This document shows, piece after piece, positions 16,528 through 25,424 of a stretch of DNA of 60,640 nt. A program made the translations under genes and the position numbers. The notes under the pieces were generated by a model that searched no databases, was not told the origin of the DNA, and was given only the letters and a program-made list of their open reading frames with translations. The first letter of the stretch is position 1. Each line of letters starts with the position of its first letter. Location of the stretch: contig JAYSBP010000014.1 in the NCBI GenBank assembly GCA_041915365.1, forward strand, positions 1 through 60,640, in the 5' to 3' direction. The stretch comes from UBA6016 sp041915365 (GTDB lineage Bacteria > Campylobacterota > Campylobacteria > Campylobacterales > UBA6016).

Positions 16528-17304
16528 CTAATAAATACCGTATCCGACATACATTCTAATGAGCGTTTTTACGCTCGGTCTCGGATAGTCTTTATAGGCT
16601 ATCCAGATAGTCTCCATTGAGCTTTTATCAAGTGTCTTATAGCCTGAGCTCGTTAGCAATCTCATATCGCTAATATCGCCGTTTGGATACAAATAAAACT
16701 CAATGAGGCTAGTCCCCTCTTGGCGAAACTGCAATGCTATCTCCGGATATTTCATATATTTTTCCGTGATTCTGCCTATTGAGCCTAGATTGTCTTTAAT
16801 AAACTTTTGCTCGTCTTTACCAAGCCTGTCAAACTCTTCTCCGTATAGCTTTCTGATTGGCCCACCGGCCTCTTTTTTTGCGGTTTTCATTTGCGTATTC
16901 AGAGCAGACAAAAGAGAGCTTCCGCTCGGTTTTGAAGCGGGCTGTGGGGTGCTTTTTGCGGTTGTATTTCTCTCTACTTGTTTTGCCTGTTTTATCGGCT
17001 CTTTTTTTGTCGGAAGCTCTTTTTTTGGTTGCGGTTTTTGCTGTCTTGTTTGTTTGGTTGGTTTTTGAGGCTTATCAGGCGCAGGTCTCGCCTCTTCTTT
17101 CGGCCTTGCGCTCTCGTCGGCCTGACTTTTGAATTGACTAAGATTTAGCGTTTTGCGTTCTACCTTTGGGGTGCTACTTTTTTGTGTGTTCAAAAGCAAA
17201 AAAGCAAGCCCCGCAAGAATTGCGTGTATGATTACCGAGGCTAAAAGCCCGATAATCCTATCTTTACTCTCCGAGATGCTTGCTGAGTCTGTCGAAGAAT
17301 TCAT
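16528..17304 (-). CDS. TonB-like energy transducer
   Basis: 258 residues. One N-terminal membrane anchor (about 18-38) is followed by a long periplasmic Pro/Lys-rich stretch (about 65-135, many PKK, KPQ and TKKEP repeats) and a C-terminal TonB-like domain (KYMKYPEIALQFRQEGTSLIEFYLYPNGDI, then TLDKSSMETIW). TonB links the proton gradient, via ExbB/ExbD, to outer-membrane receptors. No exbB, exbD or receptor gene adjoins it. The start ATG 17304 overlaps the uracil-DNA glycosylase gene by 41 nt; no ATG, GTG or TTG follows before the anchor. It is the last gene of the heme/isoprenoid operon. Confidence 0.87.
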   Translation of the reverse strand: MNSSTDSASISESKDRIIGLLASVIIHAILAGLAFLLLNTQKSSTPKVERKTLNLSQFKSQADESARPKEEARPAPDKPQKPTKQTRQQKPQPKKELPTKKEPIKQAKQVERNTTAKSTPQPASKPSGSSLLSALNTQMKTAKKEAGGPIRKLYGEEFDRLGKDEQKFIKDNLGSIGRITEKYMKYPEIALQFRQEGTSLIEFYLYPNGDISDMRLLTSSGYKTLDKSSMETIWIAYKDYPRPSVKTLIRMYVGYGIY

Positions 17305-17866
17305 AAAGTTCGGCTCTCTTGTCTGCCCTATTAAACACTAGCGGACTTGGATGGTGTGTCTTTGCTAGATAGAGCCCTGATATATTTTTGATTTCGTGTT
17401 TTTGCAGTGATTTGAATGCGGTCTTTAATTTCAAATCTTGCAGTTTCATTGCGGCTTTCTCGGCACTACCTCCTAGTAGCACGATAACTTTTGGTTTTAC
17501 TATCTCTATCTCTTGCAGTAGCATTGATGCCCCGAGCGTTAGCTCTGCGGTATTTGGAGTTCTATTTTTGATCCCTCTCTCTGAGGGCTCAAAAGTACGA
17601 AACGCAAAAGCATTTGTAATTAGCAGTTTTTTCCTATCTATACCGCTTGCCTCTATGAGTTTAGCAAGGTTTTTCCCAGCCGCCCCACAAAAAGGGCGAC
17701 CCTCCCTTGCTTCATTCTCCCCTGGAGCCTCGCCTATTAGCATAACGGCACCATCCACAAAGCCAAACTCTCTGTCATAAACAAGCGACCTATCGATAAG
17801 ACTGGAGTCTAGCTCATCCAAAAATACTTTTCTGGACGAATAAAACTCCAAAAGTCTATTTTTCAC
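17264..17866 (-). CDS. Uracil-DNA glycosylase superfamily protein (family 4-like)
   Basis: 200 residues. Motif 1 is GEAPGENEAREGRPFCGAAGKNL, a family 4/5 signature, and motif 3 is HHPSPL. It should excise uracil from DNA in base-excision repair. The four Fe-S cysteines of family 4 are missing: the usual KCRPP and Cys before the PFL helix are replaced (AFAFRTFEP and LTLGASML), and the N-terminus has no CxxC. The only Cys is in PFCGAAG. SD GAGGTG precedes ATG 17866; the gene follows hemC by 9 nt. Confidence 0.86.
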   Translation of the reverse strand: MKNRLLEFYSSRKVFLDELDSSLIDRSLVYDREFGFVDGAVMLIGEAPGENEAREGRPFCGAAGKNLAKLIEASGIDRKKLLITNAFAFRTFEPSERGIKNRTPNTAELTLGASMLLQEIEIVKPKVIVLLGGSAEKAAMKLQDLKLKTAFKSLQKHEIKNISGLYLAKTHHPSPLVFNRADKRAELYEFFDRLSKHLGE

Positions 17867-17875
17867 CTCAAGGCC

Positions 17876-18826
17876 TTATTTTTTGAGTATCTCTTCGCCC
17901 ATTTTGCAAGCTTCCGCAAGCAACTTATCGGCGCCCTCGGCTAAAAACTCTTTTGCAAGCTCCTCGCCTATCTCCTCAAAATCCTCTATATCGGCAGTCA
18001 CGGCCTTACTCATCATAGCAGAGCCGTCAGGCATACCTATTACGGCTAGAACCTCCACAGTCTCATCATCCATAATTTTCGCATTAACACCTATCGGCAC
18101 TTGGCATCCACCCTCTAGCGTGTCCACAAAGTCTCTCTCTATGGTGGTCTCAATCATCGCATCTTCGTCATTTAGCACCGACAAAAGCTCTATTACTTCG
18201 TCATCATCTATACTTTCAATACCGAGAGCCGCCTGCCCCATTGACGGAGTCATAACATCTCTCTCGATAGGCACGGCATACTTTACGCCATCAATCAATC
18301 CAAGTCTTTTAATCCCCGCAGTCGCGAGAATAATAGCGTCAAATTCGCCGTCTTCTAGCTTTCTAAGCCTAGTATCTATATTTCCTCTAAGGTCTTTGAT
18401 AGTAAGGTCTGGGCGAACACTTTTTAGCTGCATTCTTCGTCTAAGGCTAGTAGTTCCGACTACCGCGCCCTCTGGCAGCTTCTCTAGATTTTCGTATTTA
18501 AAAGACAAAAAGCAATCCCGAGGGTCTTCTCTTTTTGTCACAGCAGCAAGCACAAGACCTTCTGGAAATTTTGTCGGAACGTCTTTTAGACTATGGACGG
18601 CCATGTGCGAGCCGCCACTTAGCATATCCTCTTCAAGCTCTTTTGTAAAAAGCCCCTTTCCACCTATTAGCGCAAGTGGGGTATCAAGGATTTTGTCCCC
18701 TGTTGTTTTGATAGGTTTTAGCTCTACTTCAAGCCCAGAGTGTGCCGCTTCAAGAACTGCTTTTATGTGGTTTGATTGCCAAAGAGCAAGCTTTGATGCA
18801 CGGGTGGCGATAATTAATTTTTTCAT
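17876..18826 (-). CDS. hemC: Porphobilinogen deaminase (hydroxymethylbilane synthase)
   Basis: 316 residues. It polymerises four porphobilinogens to hydroxymethylbilane in heme synthesis. Motifs include ATRASKLALWQSNHIK, GKGLFTKELEEDML, HSLKDVPT, GTTSLRRRMQL, DLRGNIDTRLRKL and the dipyrromethane-cofactor Cys in LEGGCQVPIG. The length is normal for the family. The ATG overlaps the dsb gene's stop by 4 nt (ATGA). It shares an operon with hemA, as in H. pylori. Confidence 0.96.
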   Translation of the reverse strand: MKKLIIATRASKLALWQSNHIKAVLEAAHSGLEVELKPIKTTGDKILDTPLALIGGKGLFTKELEEDMLSGGSHMAVHSLKDVPTKFPEGLVLAAVTKREDPRDCFLSFKYENLEKLPEGAVVGTTSLRRRMQLKSVRPDLTIKDLRGNIDTRLRKLEDGEFDAIILATAGIKRLGLIDGVKYAVPIERDVMTPSMGQAALGIESIDDDEVIELLSVLNDEDAMIETTIERDFVDTLEGGCQVPIGVNAKIMDDETVEVLAVIGMPDGSAMMSKAVTADIEDFEEIGEELAKEFLAEGADKLLAEACKMGEEILKK

Positions 18827-19668
18827 TTCATCTCTTTTAGTAGTTGTTGAATTTTAGCTTTTGTACTATCTGGCTCGCCGTTGACAAATATCGTAGGCGT
18901 ACCCCTAACAAGCACTCTAAAGGCCTTGTGCTGCTCTTCGTCATACTCTTTTAGCACGTCTTTTCTCTCTATATCGCTTTTTTGGATTTTTAGCCCAAGC
19001 TCACCGCTAAGTTTTGCGGCTATTTTGGCCTCATCGGTCTCAGCTGGAGCGACGTCCGTACCGTATAGTTTTAGCAAAAGCTCAGCCTTATTTTTTACGT
19101 TTGCTCTTTGGCTAAGCTCCGCTTTTACTATAAACTCAGATGCCGGATGGATAGTGAGAAGCGGGAAAGAGTAGTGATAAACGGCTAGTTTTGTCGGATT
19201 TTTGACCGCCGTAGATATGATGTCTGGAACCATATCTCTACAAAATGGGCAAAGCGGGTCGCTAAACACCAAAACTTTGTTTTTTGCATTTTTATTGCCG
19301 GCAACCAAATGCTCGTTATCATAATAAGACGAGTCAGGGGTTGGCTTGTAGCTCTCTTTTGCGCTTTTTTGTTTTTTTGGATTTGCTATGTCGTCAGCTA
19401 TTATGTCACCGTTTGCAAATATCGCATCCGAGAATTTGATGATTTGTCTTTTGCCGCCGCCTTTGTCAAGACTGGCCTCAATGGCTATAATCACCGCTTC
19501 CCAACCAGCAAAACCGTCCATCGGCTCTCTTGATATGACTTTGACAGATTTTATACTGGCTTGTTTGTGATTCTTGAAAAGCGATATTTTGTACTCTTCA
19601 ATCTCTTTGTTGCTCACAGCCACGGCAAGCGTCGATAATGCCGCAAAAAGAAAAGCTATTTTTTTCAT
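18823..19668 (-). CDS. Periplasmic DsbA/DsbC-like thiol oxidoreductase
   Basis: 281 residues with an N-terminal signal peptide (MKKIAFLFAALSTLAVAVS), a dimerisation-like N-domain (about 20-110) and a thioredoxin domain with the active site CPFC (140-143) and cis-Pro loop RGTPTIFV. The layout matches the HP0231/DsbK-type proteins of Campylobacterota, which act in periplasmic disulfide formation or isomerisation. I chose ATG 19668, which has AGGAG 6 nt upstream, over a GTG one codon earlier. It is coupled to proS by a TGATG overlap. Confidence 0.9.
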   Translation of the reverse strand: MKKIAFLFAALSTLAVAVSNKEIEEYKISLFKNHKQASIKSVKVISREPMDGFAGWEAVIIAIEASLDKGGGKRQIIKFSDAIFANGDIIADDIANPKKQKSAKESYKPTPDSSYYDNEHLVAGNKNAKNKVLVFSDPLCPFCRDMVPDIISTAVKNPTKLAVYHYSFPLLTIHPASEFIVKAELSQRANVKNKAELLLKLYGTDVAPAETDEAKIAAKLSGELGLKIQKSDIERKDVLKEYDEEQHKAFRVLVRGTPTIFVNGEPDSTKAKIQQLLKEMK

Positions 19669-21398
19669 CACTCACTCCTACCCAAAATTCTTCTATCGAG
19701 CTCAATAATAGCCTCGGATAGGCTCATAGGCTCTTTGACGAGCGCTCTCCTGCTTACTATTTCTACCGTATTCTCGGCTATGTTTTTCCCGATTATTAGT
19801 GCATACGGAAACCCTATTAGCTCAAAATCCGCCATTTTATGCCCGTATCTCTCGTCTCTGTCGTCGAGTATCACCCTAATTCCAGCGTCCCTTAAAGCTT
19901 TATAGGCCTCCTCGGCCGCCGCTTTTTGAGCTTCGTCTTTTATGTTTGATACTATGATGTTTACTTGATAAGGGGCAACAGACGATGGAAGTATGCACCC
20001 TTTTTCATCCGAGTTTTGCTCTATTATCGCAGAGATTAGGCGGCTTACACCTATGCCGTAAGTCCCCATAATGAACGGTTGTGCTTTGCCGTTTTTATCA
20101 AGAAATTTTGCGTTAAGCGGCTCTGAGTACTTAGTCCTAAGCTGGAAAATATGCCCAGCCTCTATACCTTTGGCATACGAGAGGTCAGCTTCACATCTAG
20201 GGCAAGCATCGCCCTCCTCTACAAGTACCAAGTCTTTTACCCTCTCGATAGGCGCTTTGACGCTGACCCCTTTTGTATGATAATCAAGTTTATTCGAGCC
20301 CGTTATCATATCGTTTCTATCAAGCAGTTCCGCATCCACAAAATACTCGCACTCTACGCCAAGCCCCACAAAACCTAACGTAATATTCTTGCTGGAATAT
20401 CGCTCTTTTAGACCGGCTTCGTCTATGTCGACAAGGGCAAGTGCGGCGCAAGCATTAAGGGCCTTCGTCTCTTCAAGCTCATCATCTCCGGCAACAAAAA
20501 AGACCACAGGGGTGTTTTTTGTTGCATCTTCATACAGTGCCTCTTTGACGACGGCTTTGACGAATCTACCGGCCTCAACGCCAAAAAACTCGGTCAACTG
20601 TGTAATACTTTTTACGTTTGGAGTATGCACCTCCTCGCTATTTGTTGCAGTCAGCTTTGCCCTTTTTTTGGCTTTTCTTCTAGCCGCTTCGACGTTTGCC
20701 CCATACTCACAAGATTTACAGATAGCTAGCGTATCCTCACCAGCATTTGCAAGTATCATAAACTCTTTTGAGCCGCTACCCCCTATTGCGCCGCTATCTG
20801 CTTCCACCACCTTAAAATCAAGCTCGAGGCGTCTAAATATCTTTTTGTATGTCTCTTCCATAAGGTGAAACTCTCTTAGCATATCCTCTTCACTCTCATG
20901 AAAAGAATACCCGTCTTTCATTACAAACTCACGACCTCTCAAAAGTCCAAATCTAGGGCGCACCTCATCACGGAACTTTAGTTTTATTTGGTAGATATTC
21001 ATTGGCAGTTGACGATAGCTCGTAATTTTCGATTTTGCTAGCTCCACCATCATCTCTTCGCAAGTGGGAGATAGGACAAATTTTTGCCCCTTTCTGTCGT
21101 CAAGCCTTAATAGTTCCTTGCCGTATTTCTCGGCTCTCCCAGACTTTTGCCATAGCTCTTCCGGACATACGAAAGCAAGATCCACCTCAACGCATCCGGC
21201 ATTGCTAAGTTCTTCTTTGATGATGCTTTGAATATTATCGAGCATCATTTTTCCAAGCGGCAAGAAATCATATATACCACTTGCGATTTGAAGGACGAAG
21301 CCACCTCTTGTTAGATACTCCTGACTTCTGAGCCCTTGCTCATCACCTTCGTTTTTATAGTCTTTTATAGTATTAATCAATGTTCGTGAAAATCTCAT
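19668..21398 (-). CDS. proS: Prolyl-tRNA synthetase, bacterial type with editing insert
   Basis: 576 residues. Class II motifs: motif 1 region around FLPLGKMMLDNIQSII, motif 2 LKFRDEVRPRFGLLRGREFVMKDGYSF, motif 3 near MGTYGIGVSRLISAIIEQ. An INS editing domain lies between motifs 2 and 3 (about 225-400), including SVKAPIERVKDLVLVEEGD. A Cys pair (CKSCEYGANVE, CPRCEADL) is present within it. The C-terminal anticodon-binding domain follows (VNIIVSNIKDEAQK). It charges tRNA-Pro. The ATG overlaps hemA's stop by 4 nt. Confidence 0.96.
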   Translation of the reverse strand: MRFSRTLINTIKDYKNEGDEQGLRSQEYLTRGGFVLQIASGIYDFLPLGKMMLDNIQSIIKEELSNAGCVEVDLAFVCPEELWQKSGRAEKYGKELLRLDDRKGQKFVLSPTCEEMMVELAKSKITSYRQLPMNIYQIKLKFRDEVRPRFGLLRGREFVMKDGYSFHESEEDMLREFHLMEETYKKIFRRLELDFKVVEADSGAIGGSGSKEFMILANAGEDTLAICKSCEYGANVEAARRKAKKRAKLTATNSEEVHTPNVKSITQLTEFFGVEAGRFVKAVVKEALYEDATKNTPVVFFVAGDDELEETKALNACAALALVDIDEAGLKERYSSKNITLGFVGLGVECEYFVDAELLDRNDMITGSNKLDYHTKGVSVKAPIERVKDLVLVEEGDACPRCEADLSYAKGIEAGHIFQLRTKYSEPLNAKFLDKNGKAQPFIMGTYGIGVSRLISAIIEQNSDEKGCILPSSVAPYQVNIIVSNIKDEAQKAAAEEAYKALRDAGIRVILDDRDERYGHKMADFELIGFPYALIIGKNIAENTVEIVSRRALVKEPMSLSEAIIELDRRILGRSE

Positions 21399-22690
21399 TG
21401 CTCACCCTTCAAATCTGTTTCTTCGTATTTACAGCTCACAAGAGCCTCGCTTTCCAAATTGTGGAGATACTTTAGCGACTCCACGATGCTTTCAAGTCTA
21501 GGATTGTCCGCCATAGCTTTTAGGTTTACGGTAGGCTCGTGCATAAATTTCTTAAATGCGCTATGTAGAAGTTTTGACGCCTCCTCTTCTAGCTCTTTTG
21601 GAATAAACCCTTTTTTGATTGCGTTTTTAATCTCTTTTTCGGCTATATCTTGAGCTTTTGTTCTTAGCTCTTTGATGATAGGGTCAACGCTAAGAGCGCT
21701 AATCCATTTGAAAAATTCCACTGTATAACCGCCAACAAGACTGTACGCCGTCCTAGCCTCTTCGGCACGGAGCATCTGGTTTTGGACGACTATATCTTGC
21801 AAATCATCTACCGTAACGACCTCTATACCGTGATGTTCGCTTATCTCTATATCTCTTGGCACGGAGATGTCAAACCAAATCCTTCTAAAGTCTCTTTTCT
21901 CAACAATGAAGTCTTCGAGTACGGGGTGCGGCGCACCGGTTGCAGAAAATACAAGCTTGTGGGTGTTTACAAGCTCTTTTACGCTTGAATAATCAGCCCC
22001 AGAAGCGTTCTCGCCAAACTCCTCAGCCATAGCTTTTGCTTTTTCCAATGTCCTACTAACAATTATTACTTTCGCACCTGCATCATACAAATATCTACAG
22101 GCCAAAGCACCCATCTCGCCAGTGCCGAGGACGACCGCATACTCATTTTCTAGATTACCGAGTAGTTTTTTTGCTTTATCGACAGCCACACTTGCCACCG
22201 ATACCGGCTTTTTTGCTATTTCCGTCTGGTTTCGCACCTCTGCCGCACACCTGAAGGCATACTGCATAACCCTTGAAATTTTATTACCAGCATATCCTTT
22301 TTCTTTTGCAAACCTAAAAGCGTCTTTTATCTGTCCCGCTATCTGCGTCTCACCTATGACTATACTGTCAAGAGAGCTTGCGACGGCAAAGAGGTGATGA
22401 ACAGCCCCCTCGTTTTCAAATACGTCAGCCCGCCCTTCAAGCTCATCTTGGCAAAGTTTTGAGTGTTCTGATAAAACATCAAAAACAAATGGCATAGCAA
22501 GCCCGGCGTCTTTTGCGCTTACAAATACCTCTACCCTATTGCAAGTAGATATTATTACCGCCTCGGATATTACTTTTGTGTCCGTAAGCATCTTGAGCGA
22601 GCGTTCTTTTGACTCCTCATCGAATGCAAGTTTTTCTCTGACTGCTATATCGCTGTTTTTGTGCGAAAAACTTACCGTAAGATAGTGCAT
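21395..22690 (-). CDS. hemA: Glutamyl-tRNA reductase
   Basis: 431 residues. It is the first committed step of C5-pathway tetrapyrrole synthesis: NADPH reduction of glutamyl-tRNA to glutamate-1-semialdehyde. The catalytic cysteine is Cys50 in STCNRVEVFV; other conserved blocks are DSIVIGETQIAGQIKDAF, VVLGTGEMGALACRYL (NADPH fold) and ISVPRDIE. The helical dimerisation domain is C-terminal. A gap of 9 nt separates it from ispB. Regulation by heme-dependent proteolysis is known in other bacteria but cannot be read here. Confidence 0.95.
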   Translation of the reverse strand: MHYLTVSFSHKNSDIAVREKLAFDEESKERSLKMLTDTKVISEAVIISTCNRVEVFVSAKDAGLAMPFVFDVLSEHSKLCQDELEGRADVFENEGAVHHLFAVASSLDSIVIGETQIAGQIKDAFRFAKEKGYAGNKISRVMQYAFRCAAEVRNQTEIAKKPVSVASVAVDKAKKLLGNLENEYAVVLGTGEMGALACRYLYDAGAKVIIVSRTLEKAKAMAEEFGENASGADYSSVKELVNTHKLVFSATGAPHPVLEDFIVEKRDFRRIWFDISVPRDIEISEHHGIEVVTVDDLQDIVVQNQMLRAEEARTAYSLVGGYTVEFFKWISALSVDPIIKELRTKAQDIAEKEIKNAIKKGFIPKELEEEASKLLHSAFKKFMHEPTVNLKAMADNPRLESIVESLKYLHNLESEALVSCKYEETDLKGEQ

Positions 22691-22699
22691 CCGTTGCCT

Positions 22700-23608
22700 T
22701 TAAAATAGTCTTGAAAGCTGGCTTTTGGCGGTCTGCGTCAGCTCTGCTTTTAGATTTTCATCGATGTTTGAGTTTTGCAAGGCCAAAAGCCCTTCGTCTG
22801 TTATGGCTCTAGCCAAGGCGACAGAGTACTCAAGTGAGTCGTATTTGCCAAATAACGACATTAGCTTTACCTTCTCGTCCTCATTAATATCTTTTTTGTA
22901 GATACTTCTCAAAAAGTTCTTTGCGTTCTCGTCTCCGTTTTTGTAAAGGTGCATATAAGCAACCGTAGTTTTCCCCTCTGTAAAATCACTAAATGGTTTT
23001 TTACCCAGCGTGGCTTCATCTGCCGTGATGTCTAGCAAATCGTCTATCAGCTGAAACGCAACACCTAAGCTTTTGGCATAACCTTCCACACCGGAAGTCT
23101 CCATCCCCTCAAGCATAGCCGCAGATACGGCTGCCGCCTCTATCAGAGAACCAGTCTTTTTGTAAAGCATCTCGATGTACTTTTCCTCATCGGTGTTTAG
23201 CTCTTTTGACATCTCAACATCTTCTAGTTCGCCTAGACTAAGAAGGGTTACGGCGTTTGAAATTTTATAGGCTATCTCACTGGAGAACGAAACTAGATTT
23301 GAAAACGCTTTTGAGTAGAGTATATCGCCCATCATTACAGCCGTTCTATCGCCATCGGTAGCGTTTACGGTCGGTTTTTTGCGGCGCAAAAGGGAGGCGT
23401 CTATAACGTCGTCGTGAAGCAAGGAGGCTATATGTATCAGCTCTACTATGGCTGCAAGCTCACACACTCTCTCATTTTGGCTTATTTTTAGCATCAGTCT
23501 AGGACGGAGCATTTTGCCCCCGCTCACCTGCCCAAAAAGCCTCTCAACGTCGTCGTTGCCGAGCGACTTTATTAGCTTATTTATTTCGTTCGTTACTTTG
23601 TCTAACAC
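22700..23608 (-). CDS. ispB: Polyprenyl diphosphate synthase (octaprenyl type)
   Basis: 302 residues. Trans-isoprenyl synthase with first aspartate motif LLHDDVIDASLLRRKKPT and second motif FQLIDDLLDITADE, plus GGKMLRPRLML near the start. It condenses isopentenyl diphosphate into a long-chain diphosphate, most likely the quinone side chain. Chain length cannot be fixed from sequence alone. It sits in the conserved order hyp-ispB-hemA-proS (HP0241-HP0238 in H. pylori, from memory). Confidence 0.92.
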   Translation of the reverse strand: MLDKVTNEINKLIKSLGNDDVERLFGQVSGGKMLRPRLMLKISQNERVCELAAIVELIHIASLLHDDVIDASLLRRKKPTVNATDGDRTAVMMGDILYSKAFSNLVSFSSEIAYKISNAVTLLSLGELEDVEMSKELNTDEEKYIEMLYKKTGSLIEAAAVSAAMLEGMETSGVEGYAKSLGVAFQLIDDLLDITADEATLGKKPFSDFTEGKTTVAYMHLYKNGDENAKNFLRSIYKKDINEDEKVKLMSLFGKYDSLEYSVALARAITDEGLLALQNSNIDENLKAELTQTAKSQLSRLF

Positions 23609-24064
23609 CTAATCAGCCTTGGGTAAAACTCTCTCCGCCTGAACGGGTCTAGCGTCGTCTTTCATCAATACGTCAAACGTCGCTTTTTTGGTTTTTTCGT
23701 CAAAATCTTTGAAAACTACGAGAGCATAAGGCCACAAAAAAGCGCTTGGAACCCTATTTTTTAGCTCTATCTTGAAGCTATTTAGCTTATGGTCTTTGTA
23801 AAGTATGTTTTGGTGAGAAAATCTCGAAATTTTCTTTTTCGGATCTTCTATTCCATACTTATACAGCATCACAAGCCCCTTGTTGACATATAGAGTCCAC
23901 CTAAAATCAAGGGTGTACATCTTATTGTCTATGGCTATCTCGTACCTAGCCAACTGGTCTTTTGAGAGCGTAACTTCATTTTTGTAATTCCACGATATTG
24001 CGCCGTCCTCGGCCGCCATAAGCGGCAAAAAAACGAGAGACAAAAGCGCAAAAATCTTACTCAT
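23609..24064 (-). CDS. Conserved periplasmic protein of unknown function
   Basis: 151 residues with a signal peptide (MSKIFALLSLVFLPLMAA). The mature part begins EDGAISWNYKNEVTLSKDQLARYEI and is predicted mostly beta. No catalytic motif is seen. It corresponds by position to H. pylori HP0241, between DUF2018 and ispB, and its stop is directly followed by the ispB start. Its conservation in this operon suggests an envelope role, but the function is unknown. Confidence 0.83.
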   Translation of the reverse strand: MSKIFALLSLVFLPLMAAEDGAISWNYKNEVTLSKDQLARYEIAIDNKMYTLDFRWTLYVNKGLVMLYKYGIEDPKKKISRFSHQNILYKDHKLNSFKIELKNRVPSAFLWPYALVVFKDFDEKTKKATFDVLMKDDARPVQAERVLPKAD

Positions 24065-24332
24065 TTTGGGTGACTATGTCCGCCGTCAAAGTGAGAGCAA
24101 GAGAGTTTGAAATCTCTTTTAAGCTATCGCTATTTTCAAAAATAAAGGTTTTTATCTGTGCCTCTGTGACGCCTCTTTCTTCAAGTATCGTCTCCATAGC
24201 CGCCATTCTCGTAAGTAGTCTTTCCATTTCTAGTTCGACTAAGTTTTTGTTCGCATTGGCAAGTATATCAACCAATTTGCCGACTACCGTTCCGCCAAAT
24301 AGCTCATCATCTTCGTCAAATAGTTGTATCAT
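24057..24332 (-). CDS. DUF2018 family small protein (HP0242-like)
   Basis: 91 residues, all helical (MIQLFDEDDELFGGTVVGKL and following), no membrane segment. Position and size match H. pylori HP0242, whose crystal structure is an intertwined, pseudo-knotted homodimer (from memory). The function is unknown. It is the first gene of the operon running to tonB and overlaps the next gene by 8 nt. Confidence 0.82.
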   Translation of the reverse strand: MIQLFDEDDELFGGTVVGKLVDILANANKNLVELEMERLLTRMAAMETILEERGVTEAQIKTFIFENSDSLKEISNSLALTLTADIVTQNE

Positions 24333-24480
24333 CTTAAAAAGTAGCCTAATTATTTTTTGTTTGAGGGGGTGATTATAACACTAAGGTTTTAAAACAAAAG
24401 ACATATTTTGTACTACAAAAAAAGCATAAATAATGTAAACTCGTATTTGTAAGAGAAAATTATCTTTATAGGTTAGTTAT

Positions 24481-25419
24481 ATGAACTCTATCGACAGGAT
24501 GACCGAGCTACACAAGAACAACGAAGTTCAATATCTCTGCTTCAGACTTGAGGACGGCGGGGAACTTTTTGCGGTGAATGTTTTTAAAGTACAAGAGATT
24601 ATCAAGTATGACAAGCAACCGACACTCATAGGATACGAAAACGATTCATTGATGGAGGGGCTAATAACCGTGCGTGATATGACAGTTCCGCTGGTAGATT
24701 TGAAAAAATGGTTTGCCTATGAGCCTGGGCTTCATGTGGATTTGAGCCACAACGGACTTGATCAAAAAAACTCGCAAGTTATGCTTTGTGACTTCTCCGG
24801 TGTATTCGTCGGAATTAGGATTTTTAAAGCCGACAGAATACTGACAAAAAGCTGGGATGAAGTGATGCCATCCATGAATATGGGCGGAGATAGCAACAAA
24901 AAAATCAATAACCATACCTACTACATAGACGGCTCATTGGTGCAGATAGTAGATATAGAAAAGATGGTCTCCGAGGTTTTCCCTTTCATCGATGAAGAGG
25001 TGCGAAACACCGCAATAGAAGTTACCGAGCTTGACACTAACAAATTCCTTCTTATCGCAGAGGATTCCGTAGTAGCCACAAAAATACTAAAAGAGATACT
25101 AAATAAACTTGGCGTTGTAAGTAGATTTTTTGAAAACGGAAAAAAACTTCTCGAATTCATAGATGAAAATGAAAGCGAAATGAGTAGATGCGCGCTCGTT
25201 ATAACAGACCTTGAAATGCCTGAAGTATCGGGATTTGAAGTAATCAAAAAGCTAAAAAGTAAATCCAACCTACAAAATATTCCAATAGCGGTAAACTCAT
25301 CAATGAGCGGCGACTCAAACAGAAGTATGGCCATATCGCTTGGAGCCGATCACTTCTTACCAAAAACAAGCCCTGTTGAGATTTCCCAGCTAGTAAACAA
25401 ATACTTTTCAAGGCAATAA
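24481..25419 (+). CDS. cheV: CheV-type chemotaxis coupling protein
   Basis: 312 residues: CheW domain (about 15-170; CFRLEDGGELFAVNVFKVQEII, GLITVRDMTVPLVDLKKWF) followed by a response-regulator receiver (about 185-312; LIAEDSVVATKILKEIL, phospho-acceptor Asp in VITDLEMPEVSGFE, Ser/Lys near the end). It couples chemoreceptors to CheA and can be phosphorylated for adaptation. Campylobacterota often carry several CheV proteins. A lipoprotein gene follows 5 nt later. Confidence 0.92.
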   Translation: MNSIDRMTELHKNNEVQYLCFRLEDGGELFAVNVFKVQEIIKYDKQPTLIGYENDSLMEGLITVRDMTVPLVDLKKWFAYEPGLHVDLSHNGLDQKNSQVMLCDFSGVFVGIRIFKADRILTKSWDEVMPSMNMGGDSNKKINNHTYYIDGSLVQIVDIEKMVSEVFPFIDEEVRNTAIEVTELDTNKFLLIAEDSVVATKILKEILNKLGVVSRFFENGKKLLEFIDENESEMSRCALVITDLEMPEVSGFEVIKKLKSKSNLQNIPIAVNSSMSGDSNRSMAISLGADHFLPKTSPVEISQLVNKYFSRQ

Positions 25420-25424
25420 AAAAT

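Noticed and set aside
17883..18857. A 324-codon open frame on the plus strand opposite hemC
   Set aside because: It is exactly antisense to a clear hemC gene, is Ser/Ile-rich and has no motif; it arises from the codon usage of the real gene.
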